NCBI RefSeq assembly: GCF_022829365.1
Contig: NZ_JAKSYJ010000114.1
Span: 62,001-126,000, forward strand
Length of the DNA stretch: 64,000 bases
Source of the DNA: Methylobacterium sp. J-077
GTDB taxonomy: Bacteria; Pseudomonadota; Alphaproteobacteria; Rhizobiales; Beijerinckiaceae
Reading direction: 5' to 3'
Within the stretch, counting starts at the first letter, position 1, and the number at the start of each line of letters is the position of its first letter. The notes beneath the pieces were generated by a model. It saw only the letters and a program-made list of their open reading frames with translations, was not told the origin of the DNA and ran no database searches. Both the position numbers and the translations under genes were made by a program. Positions 1-9,000 of the stretch are shown in pieces.

Positions 1-31
1 GCAGGATCGGGCCGCTCGGGTCCGGGCTCAC
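1..31 (-). CDS. livG: Start of an ABC transporter ATPase gene, probably livG (partial)
   Basis: A GTG at 29-31 (minus strand) opens a frame beginning M-S-P-D-P-S-G-P-I-L that runs off the left edge after ten codons. The GTG lies just past the livM stop (36-38), the tight spacing expected of the next gene in a livKHMGF operon. In this family the ATP-binding subunit LivG normally follows the permease LivM. The identification rests on position and operon logic only, because no Walker motif falls inside the window. Confidence 0.45.
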   Translation of the reverse strand, partial: MSPDPSGPIL

Positions 32-35
32 GGGA

Positions 36-1076
36 TCACCCCTCCTCGTTGCGCGCTGCGCGCGTACGCTTGAACAGGCTGAGCACGCCCTCGGGGCGGG
101 CGATCGCCACGACCATCACGAGACCGCCGTAGAAGATCAGATCGATGCCGCTGCCGGTGCCACCCAGATAGGAGCGGCTGATCTCGGTGATCGGGATGAG
201 GATCGCCGCACCCACCAGCGCGCCCCACAGGGTGCCGACGCCGCCGAGCACGGCGGGCAGCGCGAAGAGGAGGGAGAAGCGGAAGCTCATCACGCTCTCT
301 GGATCGATGTAAGAGACGTAGGACGCGTAGAGGCCGCCGCCGACCGCGGTGAAGAAGGCCGAGATCGCCGCCGCCGCCATCTTGGAGCGGAACACCTCGA
401 CGCCGAGGCTCTGGGCGGCGGCCGGGTCGTCCTTGACCGCGCGCCAACCGTAGCCCCAGCGCGATTCCGCGACGCCGAAGGTGACGAGCCAGGTCGCGAC
501 GAACAGGCCGAGGGCGAGATGGGCATACGGGATCTTGTCCCGGGCGAACTGGAGGGTTGCCCAGCTATCCGGATTGAACGGCCACTGCACGCCCATCGCC
601 CCCCCGACAAAGTCCCAGTTCTGCACGAGAAGCAGCCCGGCTTCGGCGATGACGATGGTGGCGATCGAGAAGTAATGGCCGCCGAGGCGGAAGCAGGGCC
701 AGCCGATGGCGAGGGCCACCAAGGCCGCGAGCATTGCCCCGAGCCCGAGGCCCAACCACGGCGACACGCCGTACGTCACGAACAGGATGCTCGTGGTATA
801 GGCGCCGATGCCGAAATACAGGGCGTGGCCGAGCGAGATCTGTCCACAATAGCCGCCCAAAATATTCCAGCTCTGCGACAGGGCCGCGTAGAGCAGGGTC
901 AGGACCAGTACGTTCTGGAGGTAGACGTCCCGGATCGCGTAGGGCAGCGCGGCGAGGCCGGCGAACACGAGCGCGCCGACGTAGAGGCTGCGGCGGCGCT
1001 TGGCCGCAAAGCGCCGGGCAGCGTCGTCCAGGCCCGGGGAGACCGCGGGAGCGGCAATCAGGGGCGTGCCGGTCAT
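36..1076 (-). CDS. livM: Branched-chain amino acid-type ABC transporter permease LivM
   Basis: Inner-membrane permease of a LivKHMGF-type importer, 346 residues. The N-terminal 35 residues are a cytoplasmic stretch rich in Ala and Arg; many hydrophobic segments follow. The segment AALSQSWNILGGYCGQISLG near residue 65 is the conserved LivM loop, and the EAA-like region around the sequence WRAVKDDPAAAQSLGV is where such permeases contact the ATPase. The ATG at 1074-1076 lies one base after the livH stop, so the two are translationally linked. The substrate is unknown: LivHM permeases also serve urea, amides and aromatic acids. This pair is too short to be the UrtB/UrtC urea system. Confidence 0.93.
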   Translation of the reverse strand: MTGTPLIAAPAVSPGLDDAARRFAAKRRRSLYVGALVFAGLAALPYAIRDVYLQNVLVLTLLYAALSQSWNILGGYCGQISLGHALYFGIGAYTTSILFVTYGVSPWLGLGLGAMLAALVALAIGWPCFRLGGHYFSIATIVIAEAGLLLVQNWDFVGGAMGVQWPFNPDSWATLQFARDKIPYAHLALGLFVATWLVTFGVAESRWGYGWRAVKDDPAAAQSLGVEVFRSKMAAAAISAFFTAVGGGLYASYVSYIDPESVMSFRFSLLFALPAVLGGVGTLWGALVGAAILIPITEISRSYLGGTGSGIDLIFYGGLVMVVAIARPEGVLSLFKRTRAARNEEG

Positions 1077-1077
1077 G

Positions 1078-1956
1078 TCAGAGCCTCCCGAACAGGCCCT
1101 GGGGCCGCACCAGAACCACGAGAAGATAGAGGGCGTAGACGCCCACCGACTTCATGGAGGGCGGCAGAACCACGGCGGTCGCCGCCTCGACCAGCCCGAC
1201 GATCAGGCCTGCGGCCAGCGCGCCGAAGACGCTGCCGAAACCGCCGAGCGCCACCGTTACGTAGGCGATCAGCGCGAAGGCGCCCCCGACGCCGGGATGG
1301 ATGTAGTAGAACACGGTGAGCACGGCGCCCGCGAGACCGACGAGCGCCGCGCCGAGCCCCCAGCCGAGGGCGAAGATCCGGTTGCGGTCGATGCCGACCA
1401 AGGCGACGGCGCCCTGATCCTCGCGGGTCGCCTCCAGGGCCCGACCGAAATCGGTCCGCGTCATCAGGAGGAACAGGCCGCCGAAGGCCGCCAGCGAGAC
1501 CAAGGCTCCGAAGACCTGCGGCCAGGGCAGGTAGACGCCACCGAGGTCGAGGGTCTTCCCTCCGAGCCAGGAACCCTGGAGGCTGCGGTAGTCCGGTGTG
1601 AACAGATATTGCGCCACGCCCTGGAGCAGGATCGCCAAACCGAAGGTCGCGAAGATCTGCACCATGCCCTGGTTGGCCTTGGCCCGCATCGCGAAGCGGA
1701 CCACGCCGAAGTAGATGGTGCCGCCCAGCACGAACATCAGCGCAGCGACGAGCGGCATCAGCACGATCGGATCCAGCCCGGATACGAAGACGAGCCCGAA
1801 GGTCGCGTACATCGCGAGCATCAGGAATTCGCCGTGGGCGAAGTTGACCACGTCCATCAGGCCGAAGATCAGCGACAGGCCGACCGCGACGAGGCCGTAG
1901 ATCAGCCCGGTGAGCAACCCGCTCGCCAGCACCTGCACGAGGGCTTGCATCGTCAT
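1078..1956 (-). CDS. livH: Branched-chain amino acid-type ABC transporter permease LivH
   Basis: Second inner-membrane permease of the importer, 292 residues from the chosen ATG at 1954-1956. The open frame extends 39 codons upstream, but that part is Arg/Pro-rich and unlike a permease N-terminus, whereas MTMQALVQVLASGL opens directly into a membrane segment. The motif GLMDVVNFAHGEFLML near residue 33 is the LivH signature, and EATREDQGAVALVGI near the middle is the coupling loop. A second ATG at 1950 is a possible start. It lies between livK and livM on the same strand and should be co-transcribed with them. Confidence 0.92.
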   Translation of the reverse strand: MTMQALVQVLASGLLTGLIYGLVAVGLSLIFGLMDVVNFAHGEFLMLAMYATFGLVFVSGLDPIVLMPLVAALMFVLGGTIYFGVVRFAMRAKANQGMVQIFATFGLAILLQGVAQYLFTPDYRSLQGSWLGGKTLDLGGVYLPWPQVFGALVSLAAFGGLFLLMTRTDFGRALEATREDQGAVALVGIDRNRIFALGWGLGAALVGLAGAVLTVFYYIHPGVGGAFALIAYVTVALGGFGSVFGALAAGLIVGLVEAATAVVLPPSMKSVGVYALYLLVVLVRPQGLFGRL

Positions 1957-2073
1957 CGGCGTGATCCCACGCAGGTCCGAGGAAGGGATGATCGAGGGCT
2001 GATCGGGCTCACGCGCGGGCGCTCGCTCCGCGCGTGGGGGGCGGCGAGCATGCGCCGAGCGCGATCCGTTCAA

Positions 2074-3318
2074 TCAGACGTTCATGGGCCAGATCGCCGG
2101 GGCGACGGCGGCGGCTTCGGGAAACACTGTCACGAACTTGGTGCCGACGTACTGGATCAGGACCGGCGTCGCGTCAGGGTTCTGGCCGCCCGCGTCGAAG
2201 ATCACCGTCTTCCAGGGCATGATCGTGCGCGTGCCGGGAATGTCGGTCGCCGCGAGGGCCGCGCGCAGCTTGGCGCCGTCGGTTGAGCCGGCACGGTTGA
2301 GCGCGTCGGCGAGCACGAGCATCGCCGTGAACTGCCGCGAGGTGTTATCGTTCAGGTCTCGATCGGCGCGCTTCCTGTACATCGCGTTGACGACGCCGAC
2401 CGAGGGGCGCTTGGCGGCGAGGTCGAGGGAGAAGCTCGCGCGCGAGATCAAGCCCTGGAGCTTGTCGCCGACCGCATCGTACACGGATTTCTCGGAGAAT
2501 CCCGCCGCCTGGGCGATGATGGCCTTCGGCTTGTAGCCGAGTTCGCCCATCGTCTTGGTGAGCAGGATGGCATCGTTGGTGTAGCAGGTCGGCAGCAGCA
2601 CGTCGGCACCCGCGGACTTGAGCGCCTGTACTTCCGCGGTCAGCGAGGGCGAGTTGCTCTTGTATTTCACGTCCGCGGCAATCTTGTAGCCGCGCTCATT
2701 CGCGAGCTTGCGCTGCACGTTGGACGAATCGATGCCGTAGATCGTGTCCTCGTAGAACAGGGAGACCGAGTCGATCGTCTTGCCCTGCTTCCGCAGGCCG
2801 TCCATGAAATCGAACATCGCCGCGGAGAACATCTCGTCGTTGGCGGCCGGGCGGAAGAAGTACTTCAGGTTCCGGCGGCTCAGGCTCGGCGAGGAGGAAT
2901 CGGCGCAGACGAAGGGCACACCGTAGCGCTCGCACACCGCGCTCACGGTTGCCGAGACGCTGGACTGGTAGGCGCCGACGATCGCGATGACCTTGTCCTG
3001 GGTGATCAGGCGCTCCGCCTCGGCGCGGCCCTTCTGCGGGTCGCCCTGGTGGTCGGCGATGACGAGGCGGATCTTGGCGCCACCGAGCCCGTCGAGGCCG
3101 GCGCCCTTGGCGGCGGCCAGGTCGAGGTCATGGTTCTCGTTGATTACGTCGAGGGCCGTCTCGAAGGCGCGGCGGGCATCGACACCGTTCTGGGCGCTGG
3201 CACCGGACAAGGCGTAGAGCACGCCGACCACCGCCTCGTCGGCGGCCGTTGCGCGGTGGGACCCGAAGCCCGCGAGCGCCAAGACGCCAGCGGCCAGAAC
3301 TTCGCGACGACGCAGCAT
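2074..3318 (-). CDS. livK: ABC transporter periplasmic substrate-binding protein, LivK-like
   Basis: Periplasmic binding protein of 414 residues that should deliver ligand to LivHM. Residues 1-25 form an export signal with three arginines (LRRREVLAAG) before the hydrophobic core, which may be Tat-type, and a cleavage site near ATA/AD. The mature part has the two-lobed type 1 fold shown by GVLYALSGASAQNG, where the first lobe binds ligand, and by GAYQSSVSATVSAVCERYGV. The RBS GGAG lies 8 nt before the ATG at 3316-3318. It lies downstream of the DUF1445 gene and upstream of livH on one strand. The ligand cannot be told from sequence alone. Confidence 0.9.
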   Translation of the reverse strand: MLRRREVLAAGVLALAGFGSHRATAADEAVVGVLYALSGASAQNGVDARRAFETALDVINENHDLDLAAAKGAGLDGLGGAKIRLVIADHQGDPQKGRAEAERLITQDKVIAIVGAYQSSVSATVSAVCERYGVPFVCADSSSPSLSRRNLKYFFRPAANDEMFSAAMFDFMDGLRKQGKTIDSVSLFYEDTIYGIDSSNVQRKLANERGYKIAADVKYKSNSPSLTAEVQALKSAGADVLLPTCYTNDAILLTKTMGELGYKPKAIIAQAAGFSEKSVYDAVGDKLQGLISRASFSLDLAAKRPSVGVVNAMYRKRADRDLNDNTSRQFTAMLVLADALNRAGSTDGAKLRAALAATDIPGTRTIMPWKTVIFDAGGQNPDATPVLIQYVGTKFVTVFPEAAAVAPAIWPMNV

Positions 3319-3358
3319 GGGGCGTTCTCCAAAGGGTACGGGAGCCGGAATGCGGGAT

Positions 3359-4183
3359 TCACGCCATCGCGAATTCGGTGTTGAGCCGGTCGGTGATGAG
3401 CATGCAGCCCGGCGCGTGGGTGATCGCGAAATCTGGGCGGGCCGATGCGATCACCGACTGGGGGGTGACGCCGCAGGCCCAGAACACCGGAATCTCGTCA
3501 TCGCCGATCCGCACCGGGTCGCCGTAATCGGGAGTGCCGAGGTCGTGGATGCCGATCAGGTCTGGCCGGGCGAGGTGGACGGGCGCGCCGTGCACCCGGG
3601 GATAGCGGGCGGTGATCTCCACCGCGCGGATCGCCTGCGCCGGGGTGAGCGGGCGCATCGAGACCACCATCGGCCCGGCGAACGGCCCGGCCGCGACACA
3701 CGGAATGCTCGTCCGGTACATCGGTACGCGCACGCCCATCTCGACGTGGCGCAGGGGCAGTCCGCCTTCGACGAGGGCTGCCTCGAACGAGAACGAGCAG
3801 CCGATGACGAAGGCCACGAGGTCGTCGCGCCAGAGGTCGGCGACCTCCGTCCGCTCCCCGACCACGGCGCCGTCACGCCAGACGCGGTAGCCAGGTACGT
3901 CGGTGGCGAGATCGAGGTCGAGACCAAGGTCCGGGATCGTGCGGCTGCCGGGTCGCGACTCGCCGATCACCGGGCATGATTTCGGGTTGCGCTCGGCGAA
4001 CAGGCGAAAATCGTCGGCCAGCCGCTCGGGAAAGACCGCGAGATTGCCCTGGACGTAGCCGTCGGCGACGCCCGCCGTGCTGCCGGGGATCCTCCCATCG
4101 CGGCAGGCGAGCCGGCCCTCGCGGCCGCTCCACATTGCCCGAGCCGTCGGATCGCTCGCGGACATCATCGCCGTGGACGCCAT
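3359..4183 (-). CDS. Putative hydro-lyase of the DUF1445 / YcsI family
   Basis: Cytoplasmic protein of 274 residues in the DUF1445 family, which holds Bacillus YcsI and the eukaryotic D-glutamate cyclase that turns D-glutamate into 5-oxo-D-proline. Recognisable blocks are GCSFSFE at residues 128-134, HGAPVH near 199-204 and WACGVTPQ near 236-243, all typical of the family. The start is taken as the ATG at 4181-4183 because AGGAGG sits 6 nt upstream; the frame also holds an adjacent GTG. It lies between a LysR gene and livK on the same strand, 40 bp before livK, so it probably acts on the imported compound. The true substrate is not established for bacterial members. Confidence 0.85.
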   Translation of the reverse strand: MASTAMMSASDPTARAMWSGREGRLACRDGRIPGSTAGVADGYVQGNLAVFPERLADDFRLFAERNPKSCPVIGESRPGSRTIPDLGLDLDLATDVPGYRVWRDGAVVGERTEVADLWRDDLVAFVIGCSFSFEAALVEGGLPLRHVEMGVRVPMYRTSIPCVAAGPFAGPMVVSMRPLTPAQAIRAVEITARYPRVHGAPVHLARPDLIGIHDLGTPDYGDPVRIGDDEIPVFWACGVTPQSVIASARPDFAITHAPGCMLITDRLNTEFAMA

Positions 4184-4256
4184 CACCGACCTCCTCTGCC
4201 TTCGTATGCGGCAAGCCTATCTGATGGGCACTAGAGATCGAATTATCTTTTTTCAT

Positions 4257-4287
4257 CGAAATCCATAAGTTTGACTTATGGATTTCG
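4257..4287. promoter_or_regulatory. Perfect 14-bp dyad with a LysR-type T-N11-A core
   Basis: Bases 4257-4270 and 4274-4287 are exact inverted repeats around a 3-nt centre. The core ATAAGTTTGACTTAT fits the T-N11-A pattern with interrupted symmetry that LysR-type regulators bind. It overlaps the stop codon of the LysR gene and lies about 75-100 bp upstream of the DUF1445 start, a usual operator distance. An alternative reading is a transcript-end hairpin for the LysR gene, but no T-run follows it on that strand. Confidence 0.5.
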
Positions 4288-5172
4288 ACACCAGGCGACG
4301 GCGATACTGCGGGCGATCTTGGCGGCCGCCGCCGCGAGCCGGTTATCCGGTACGTTCTCGTAGGTTGCGGTGAAATCGATGTCCGGAAGGCACACGGTCG
4401 TGTCGACGACGCGCAGACGCCCATCCGCCAGCTCGTCGCGGACGGTCTCGGCCGGGATCACTCCGACGCCGATGCCCTCCACCGCCATGCGTACGATCGT
4501 CGAGAGCGAGGCGCTGCTGTAGAGCCGCGGCGGCGGCAGGTTCGAGCACGCCAGAAGCTCGCGCAGCTGGGCGTAGGGATTGGTGTTCCGTGGATAGGTG
4601 ATCACAGGGTGCCGCACCAGTTCTGCCAAGCCGATCTCGCCGTCGCCGAAATCGAGGCCGGGCGCGGCGATCCAGGCTATCGAGAACCGGCAGAGAGGGA
4701 GGTTGATCAGGTCCGGCGCCGTGATGGGCCCGACGAGGAAGGCGAGGTCGAGCTCGTGGCGTGCGAGGGCGTCGCGCATGTTCGGGGAAACATCGACTGA
4801 GAGGTCCACGGCCACGCCGGGATAAGTCCGGCTCATCGCCTCAATGAACCGCATGAGCCACGTGTGGACCAGGGTCTCTGATGCGCCGAGCCGCAGCACT
4901 CCGGTCGTCGCGGCGGGATTGGCGATGGCGTCCATCATCTCGGTGCGCAGGCGCAGGAATCGCTCGGCATAGCTCAGGAGTTCACGACCCTTGGGCGTGA
5001 GGACGACGGCCCGGGCACCGCGCTCGAAAAGCGGCAGGCCCAACTCCCGTTCCAGCGCGGCGATCCGCTGTGAGACCCCGGGCTGCGTCATGTTCAATCG
5101 CTCGGCCGCGCGGCTGAAGCTGCCGAGGGTGGCGGCCCAGTAATAGACGTCGAGGCTCTTCAAGTCCGGCAT
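4276..5172 (-). CDS. LysR family transcriptional regulator
   Basis: DNA-binding regulator of 298 residues. Residues 3-62 are the winged helix-turn-helix: GSFSRAAERLNMTQPGVSQR is the recognition region and FERGARAVVLTPKG the wing. Residues from about 90 on form the periplasmic-binding-protein-like effector domain. It is the first gene of the minus-strand cluster, not divergent from it as many LysR genes are, and is followed after about 90 bp by the DUF1445 gene. The likely targets are the DUF1445-livKHMG genes through the dyad at 4257-4287. The effector is unknown. Confidence 0.93.
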   Translation of the reverse strand: MPDLKSLDVYYWAATLGSFSRAAERLNMTQPGVSQRIAALERELGLPLFERGARAVVLTPKGRELLSYAERFLRLRTEMMDAIANPAATTGVLRLGASETLVHTWLMRFIEAMSRTYPGVAVDLSVDVSPNMRDALARHELDLAFLVGPITAPDLINLPLCRFSIAWIAAPGLDFGDGEIGLAELVRHPVITYPRNTNPYAQLRELLACSNLPPPRLYSSASLSTIVRMAVEGIGVGVIPAETVRDELADGRLRVVDTTVCLPDIDFTATYENVPDNRLAAAAAKIARSIAVAWCRNP

Positions 5173-6055
5173 GGCGGTTCGGATGCAGGGCGTGGGCCGT
5201 TCAGGACGGGCACCCTACGCACAGGTGCGATGGAATACCCACGTCGTCGGCCTGTCCATAAATCTGTTCCCGCCGCGACGCGCCTGACCATCGCGACCTC
5301 CGCGACCTGGATGCCGCCAGACCGATCAGTCAGCGTCGAAACCTTCATGATCCTGCCACCCACACCGTGGGGAACTGCGTCGGCGAGCCCCGATGCGCGA
5401 TCCAGCCTTTGAGAACAAAAGCAGTTGTGGCCCGCCTCTGCTCGTCCCGCAGCAAGCGCGGTTCTGGATGCCAGCGAGCGGAGTTTAAAATCAAATCAAG
5501 CAACGCGTCAGGACCTTAAAGCTAAAGTCCCGGTAGTACCGCCAGCTCCAACCTGTGGACTGAGCGTCAGCGACGTCCGCTTCGGAGATGTCTGTGACGT
5601 ACCTCGAATGACCGCGATGGCCGCAAAGCCGTCATGCGTCGTGATCCAAGCGGACGGCCGGTTTCTCGACGTGGCTTCCCGAAAGCAGTCCAGCAGTAAC
5701 CCGTCCGTTTCAGTCATCCGAATTTTTCTCAACAGCCCATGAAATCGGACGTTCTGACAAAATATAGATTTTTATCAGCATAAAATGCCCAAATATCGGA
5801 AACATTGACACCTGAGTTGTAATATTAATTACAAAATTGCCATATCGAACCAACAAAATGTCTGATGCTTGCTGATCTGTAAGGCTGCCGTTGGTGAAAT
5901 CCGTCATAAAATCTTCATTAACCGTAGCAATGAGAGGTTGATCTTGCGTCGAAGACATGTCGATGCATGGCGATCCGATGCGCCGAAGCCCCTGACTTTC
6001 CCGATGATGGCTAAGCGTTTTTGCAAAGCCATGCGGGCGATGAGCCTCATTTCCG
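5173..6055. other. 883-bp intergenic region with an AT-rich second half
   Basis: No convincing gene. Short frames exist, the best being 5508-5717 on the minus strand (about 69 residues with an ATG at 5715-5717), but nothing in it resembles a known family and no ribosome-binding site is clear. From about 5740 to 5960 the sequence is strikingly AT-rich against the GC-rich surroundings. It should hold the promoter of the LysR gene near 5173-5300 and of the autotransporter gene near 5800-6050. Confidence 0.6.
5805..5834 (+). promoter_or_regulatory. TTGACA box followed by an 18-bp palindrome
   Basis: A consensus -35 box TTGACA at 5805-5810 is followed at 5817-5834 by TTGTAAT-ATTA-ATTACAA, a perfect inverted repeat of 7 bp with a 4-nt centre. 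The palindrome covers the space where RNA polymerase would bind, so it looks like an operator over a promoter. A good -10 at 17 nt is lacking (ATTACA), so the promoter call is weak. The start codon of the autotransporter is about 220 bp downstream. Confidence 0.35.
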
Positions 6056-9000
6056 ATGTCGTTCCTGCAAGCCCAACCGTCCGTCCCAACCTGCGATCGG
6101 AAGATCCGCGACGGGGGCCAACTTTCGGTCACGACCGTCACCGTCGTGGCGCTGCTCTTGGGTTCGACCGCGCATGGCGCCGAGCGACCTCGGCCTCAGG
6201 TGACGATGGGCGTCGACGGCCGAAACGGCGAAGCCAATGTGCTTTCGTCGAACGTCGCCGCGACACGCGGTCAGAACGGCGGCGACCTGAGCTTGATCGA
6301 CATCGATACCGCCGTCGCCGGAAGCGACGGCGCCGCGACGATCCAGAGCGGTTCGGTCGGTGGGAAGGGGGGCCGGGGCGCGGCGATCGTCGGATTGGCA
6401 TCCGTTCCCGGCGCCCGCGGCGGTCGCGGCGGTTCGGTCGCGGTGACGCTCGGAGAGGACGTGGCCGGGCGGGGCGAACAGATCACCGATGGTGCGCAGA
6501 CGGACTTCAAACCGATCCCCCGGTTCTGGGTTTATTCCAGGGGCGGAAACGGCGGCGACGGCCAGAAGGATGTCGGCGGCGGCGGCGATGCCGGGTCGGC
6601 CAGCCTGACTCTGTCGTCGCGGGTCTCGACCGAAGGGCAGGCCTTTCTCGGGGTCCGGGTCAGCGCGGTCGGCGGCAATGCCGGCTTCGGCGGCACCGAC
6701 GCGGACCAGACCGCGTCCAGACGGGGCGGTTCCGGCGGTCCGGCCGCGCTCACGGTGACGCGATCCGGCCAGGTGATCACCGACGGCGTCGGGGCGACGG
6801 CCGTGATCATCGAATCCATCGGCGGCGCGGGCTCGATCCGCGGCAGCGGCACATTCTACAGCAACCCGTTCGTGACGCAGGGTGGCGAAGGCGGCACCGC
6901 GCGTCTCGACATGTCCGGGACGATCAGGACTTCCGGCGACTACGCCCTCGGCGGCCTCGTCCAGAGCATCGGCGGCGACGGCGGGAGCCAGCCCGATGCC
7001 GGTGGGCAGCCCGGTGCCCGGGGCGGCGACGGCGGTACGGTCACGGTGAACCAACGCGGCACGATCGTCACCGAGGGTGATTACGCCCTCGGCCTGGTCG
7101 CACAATCCGTCGGTGGCCCGGGCGGCGAGGGCGGCGGCAGCGTCTTCGGCGGCGGCAAGGGCGGCAATGCCGCCACCGGCGGCGCGGTGACCCTGACCAA
7201 CAACGGCACGGTGACGACGTCCGGCGCGGGGGCGACCGGTCTCGTGGCACAGAGCATCGGCGGCGGCAGCGCCCTTTCAGCTCTGCCGCTGTCAGCCCTC
7301 GAAGTGGTGTCCAAGACCATCGGCGGCGGAGCCGGCGGCATCTCGTACTGGTTCGGCCGCGGCGGTGCCGGTGGCACGGGGGGCACGGGCGGTCCTGCCA
7401 CGATCATCAACGACGGGGGCCGGATCACAACCGAGGGCGAGACCGCTTTCGGGGCCCTGGCGCAGAGTATCGGCGGCAGCGGCGGCACCGGCGGCGGCGC
7501 CTTCCCGGCGGGCGCCTTCTTCTCGGTCGGCCTCGGTGGGAGTGGCGGCGGCGGGGGCGATGGCGGCCTCGCCCGCTTCACCGGCCTGGGCGGCGCGATC
7601 GAGACCGGCGGAGACGGATCGACGGCCGTGCTGGTGCAGAGCATCGGCGGCGGCGGCGGGGTGGGCGGCGACGTCAAGAGCGTCGCGGCCGGCGCAGTGA
7701 TTTCGGCCTCGGTGGCGATCGGCGGCAGCGGTGGGAAGGGCGGCAACGGCGGCGAAGCACAGATCGACAGCAGCACGACCGTGACCACCGCCGGTTACGC
7801 GGCGAACGGCCTGTCCGTCCTCAGCATCGGCGGCGGCGGCGGGGTCGGGGGCGTCGCAAGCGCGACGGCGATCACGGCGCCCCTGGTGACGCCGAGCGGC
7901 AAAGCGCTGCCGAGCTTCGCCTTCTCGGCCGCGATCGGCGGCTCGGGCGGGGATGGCGGAAACGGCGGCACCGCGGGCGTCGTCAATACCGGCCCGGTCA
8001 CGACCTACGGCAACGCGGCAATGGGCCTTCTGGCCCTGAGCGTCGGCGGCGGTGGCGGCATCGGCGGCGATGCGGCGGCCTATGCGCTGGCGGTCGCGCC
8101 GCCCGGCGAGATGGCCGTGTCCGTGTCAGCGACGCTGGGCGGTACGGGCGGCGGGGGCGGCAATGGCGGCACCGTGAAGGTCGAGAACCGCGGCGTGGTG
8201 CAGACCTCGGGGGACGGTGCCTTCGGCATCGAGGCCCAGAGTATCGGCGGCGGCGGCGGCAATGGCGGTGGCGCTACCGCGACGAGCAACAGCATCAGCC
8301 TCCGGCGGAACATCGACGTGTCACTGGCCATCGGCGGCACCGGGGGCGGGGGCGGCACCGGCGGCACGGTCACCGTCACGCAGGCCGGGACCATCACGAC
8401 CGGTGGCACCTACGCCGCCGGCATTCTCGCCCAGAGCATCGGCGGTGGCGGCGGCAACGGAGGCACGAGTTCGACCCTGGCGGCCCCCGGCTTCTCCCTC
8501 GACAAGACCGTCAACGACCTCCTCGGCAAGCTTCCCATCGCCGATGCCCTTACGGTGACGACGACGATCGGCGGCGGGTCCGGCACCGGCAACCGCGGCG
8601 GCCTCGTCACGGCCACGAACCAGGGCGCGATCACCACCAGAGGTTCGGATGCGCACGGCATTGAGGCGCAGAGCATCGGCGGCGGCGGCGGCAATGGCGG
8701 CGGCGCGTCGGGGTCGGCCGCGGGCAAGCTCGCCGTCAGCCTGAAGCTCGGCGGCAAGGGCGGTATCGGCGGCGGCGGCGGGGACGTGGCCGTCACCAAC
8801 ACCGCAGCCGGCGTGATCACCACCTGGGGCGACGGTTCCCACGGGATCCTCGCACAGAGCATCGGCGGCGGCGGCGGCACGGGCGGCAGCATCGCCGCGC
8901 GCGCGGACTCCGATCCCGACGCCGTGGGCGCGCTCTGGCAGCAGATCAAGCAGGCGATCGGTGTCGCCGATTACGAAAAATGGGCGAAGGACAAGAGCAA

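Noticed and set aside
1..3318. Urea ABC transporter (urt) genes
   Set aside because: The permeases are 292 and 346 residues, while UrtB is much longer; no urtDE or urease genes are visible, and the livG identity is only inferred.
5508..5732. Small protein gene on the minus strand in the AT-rich gap
   Set aside because: No ribosome-binding site, no family resemblance and poor codon use; kept only as a mention in the intergenic entry.
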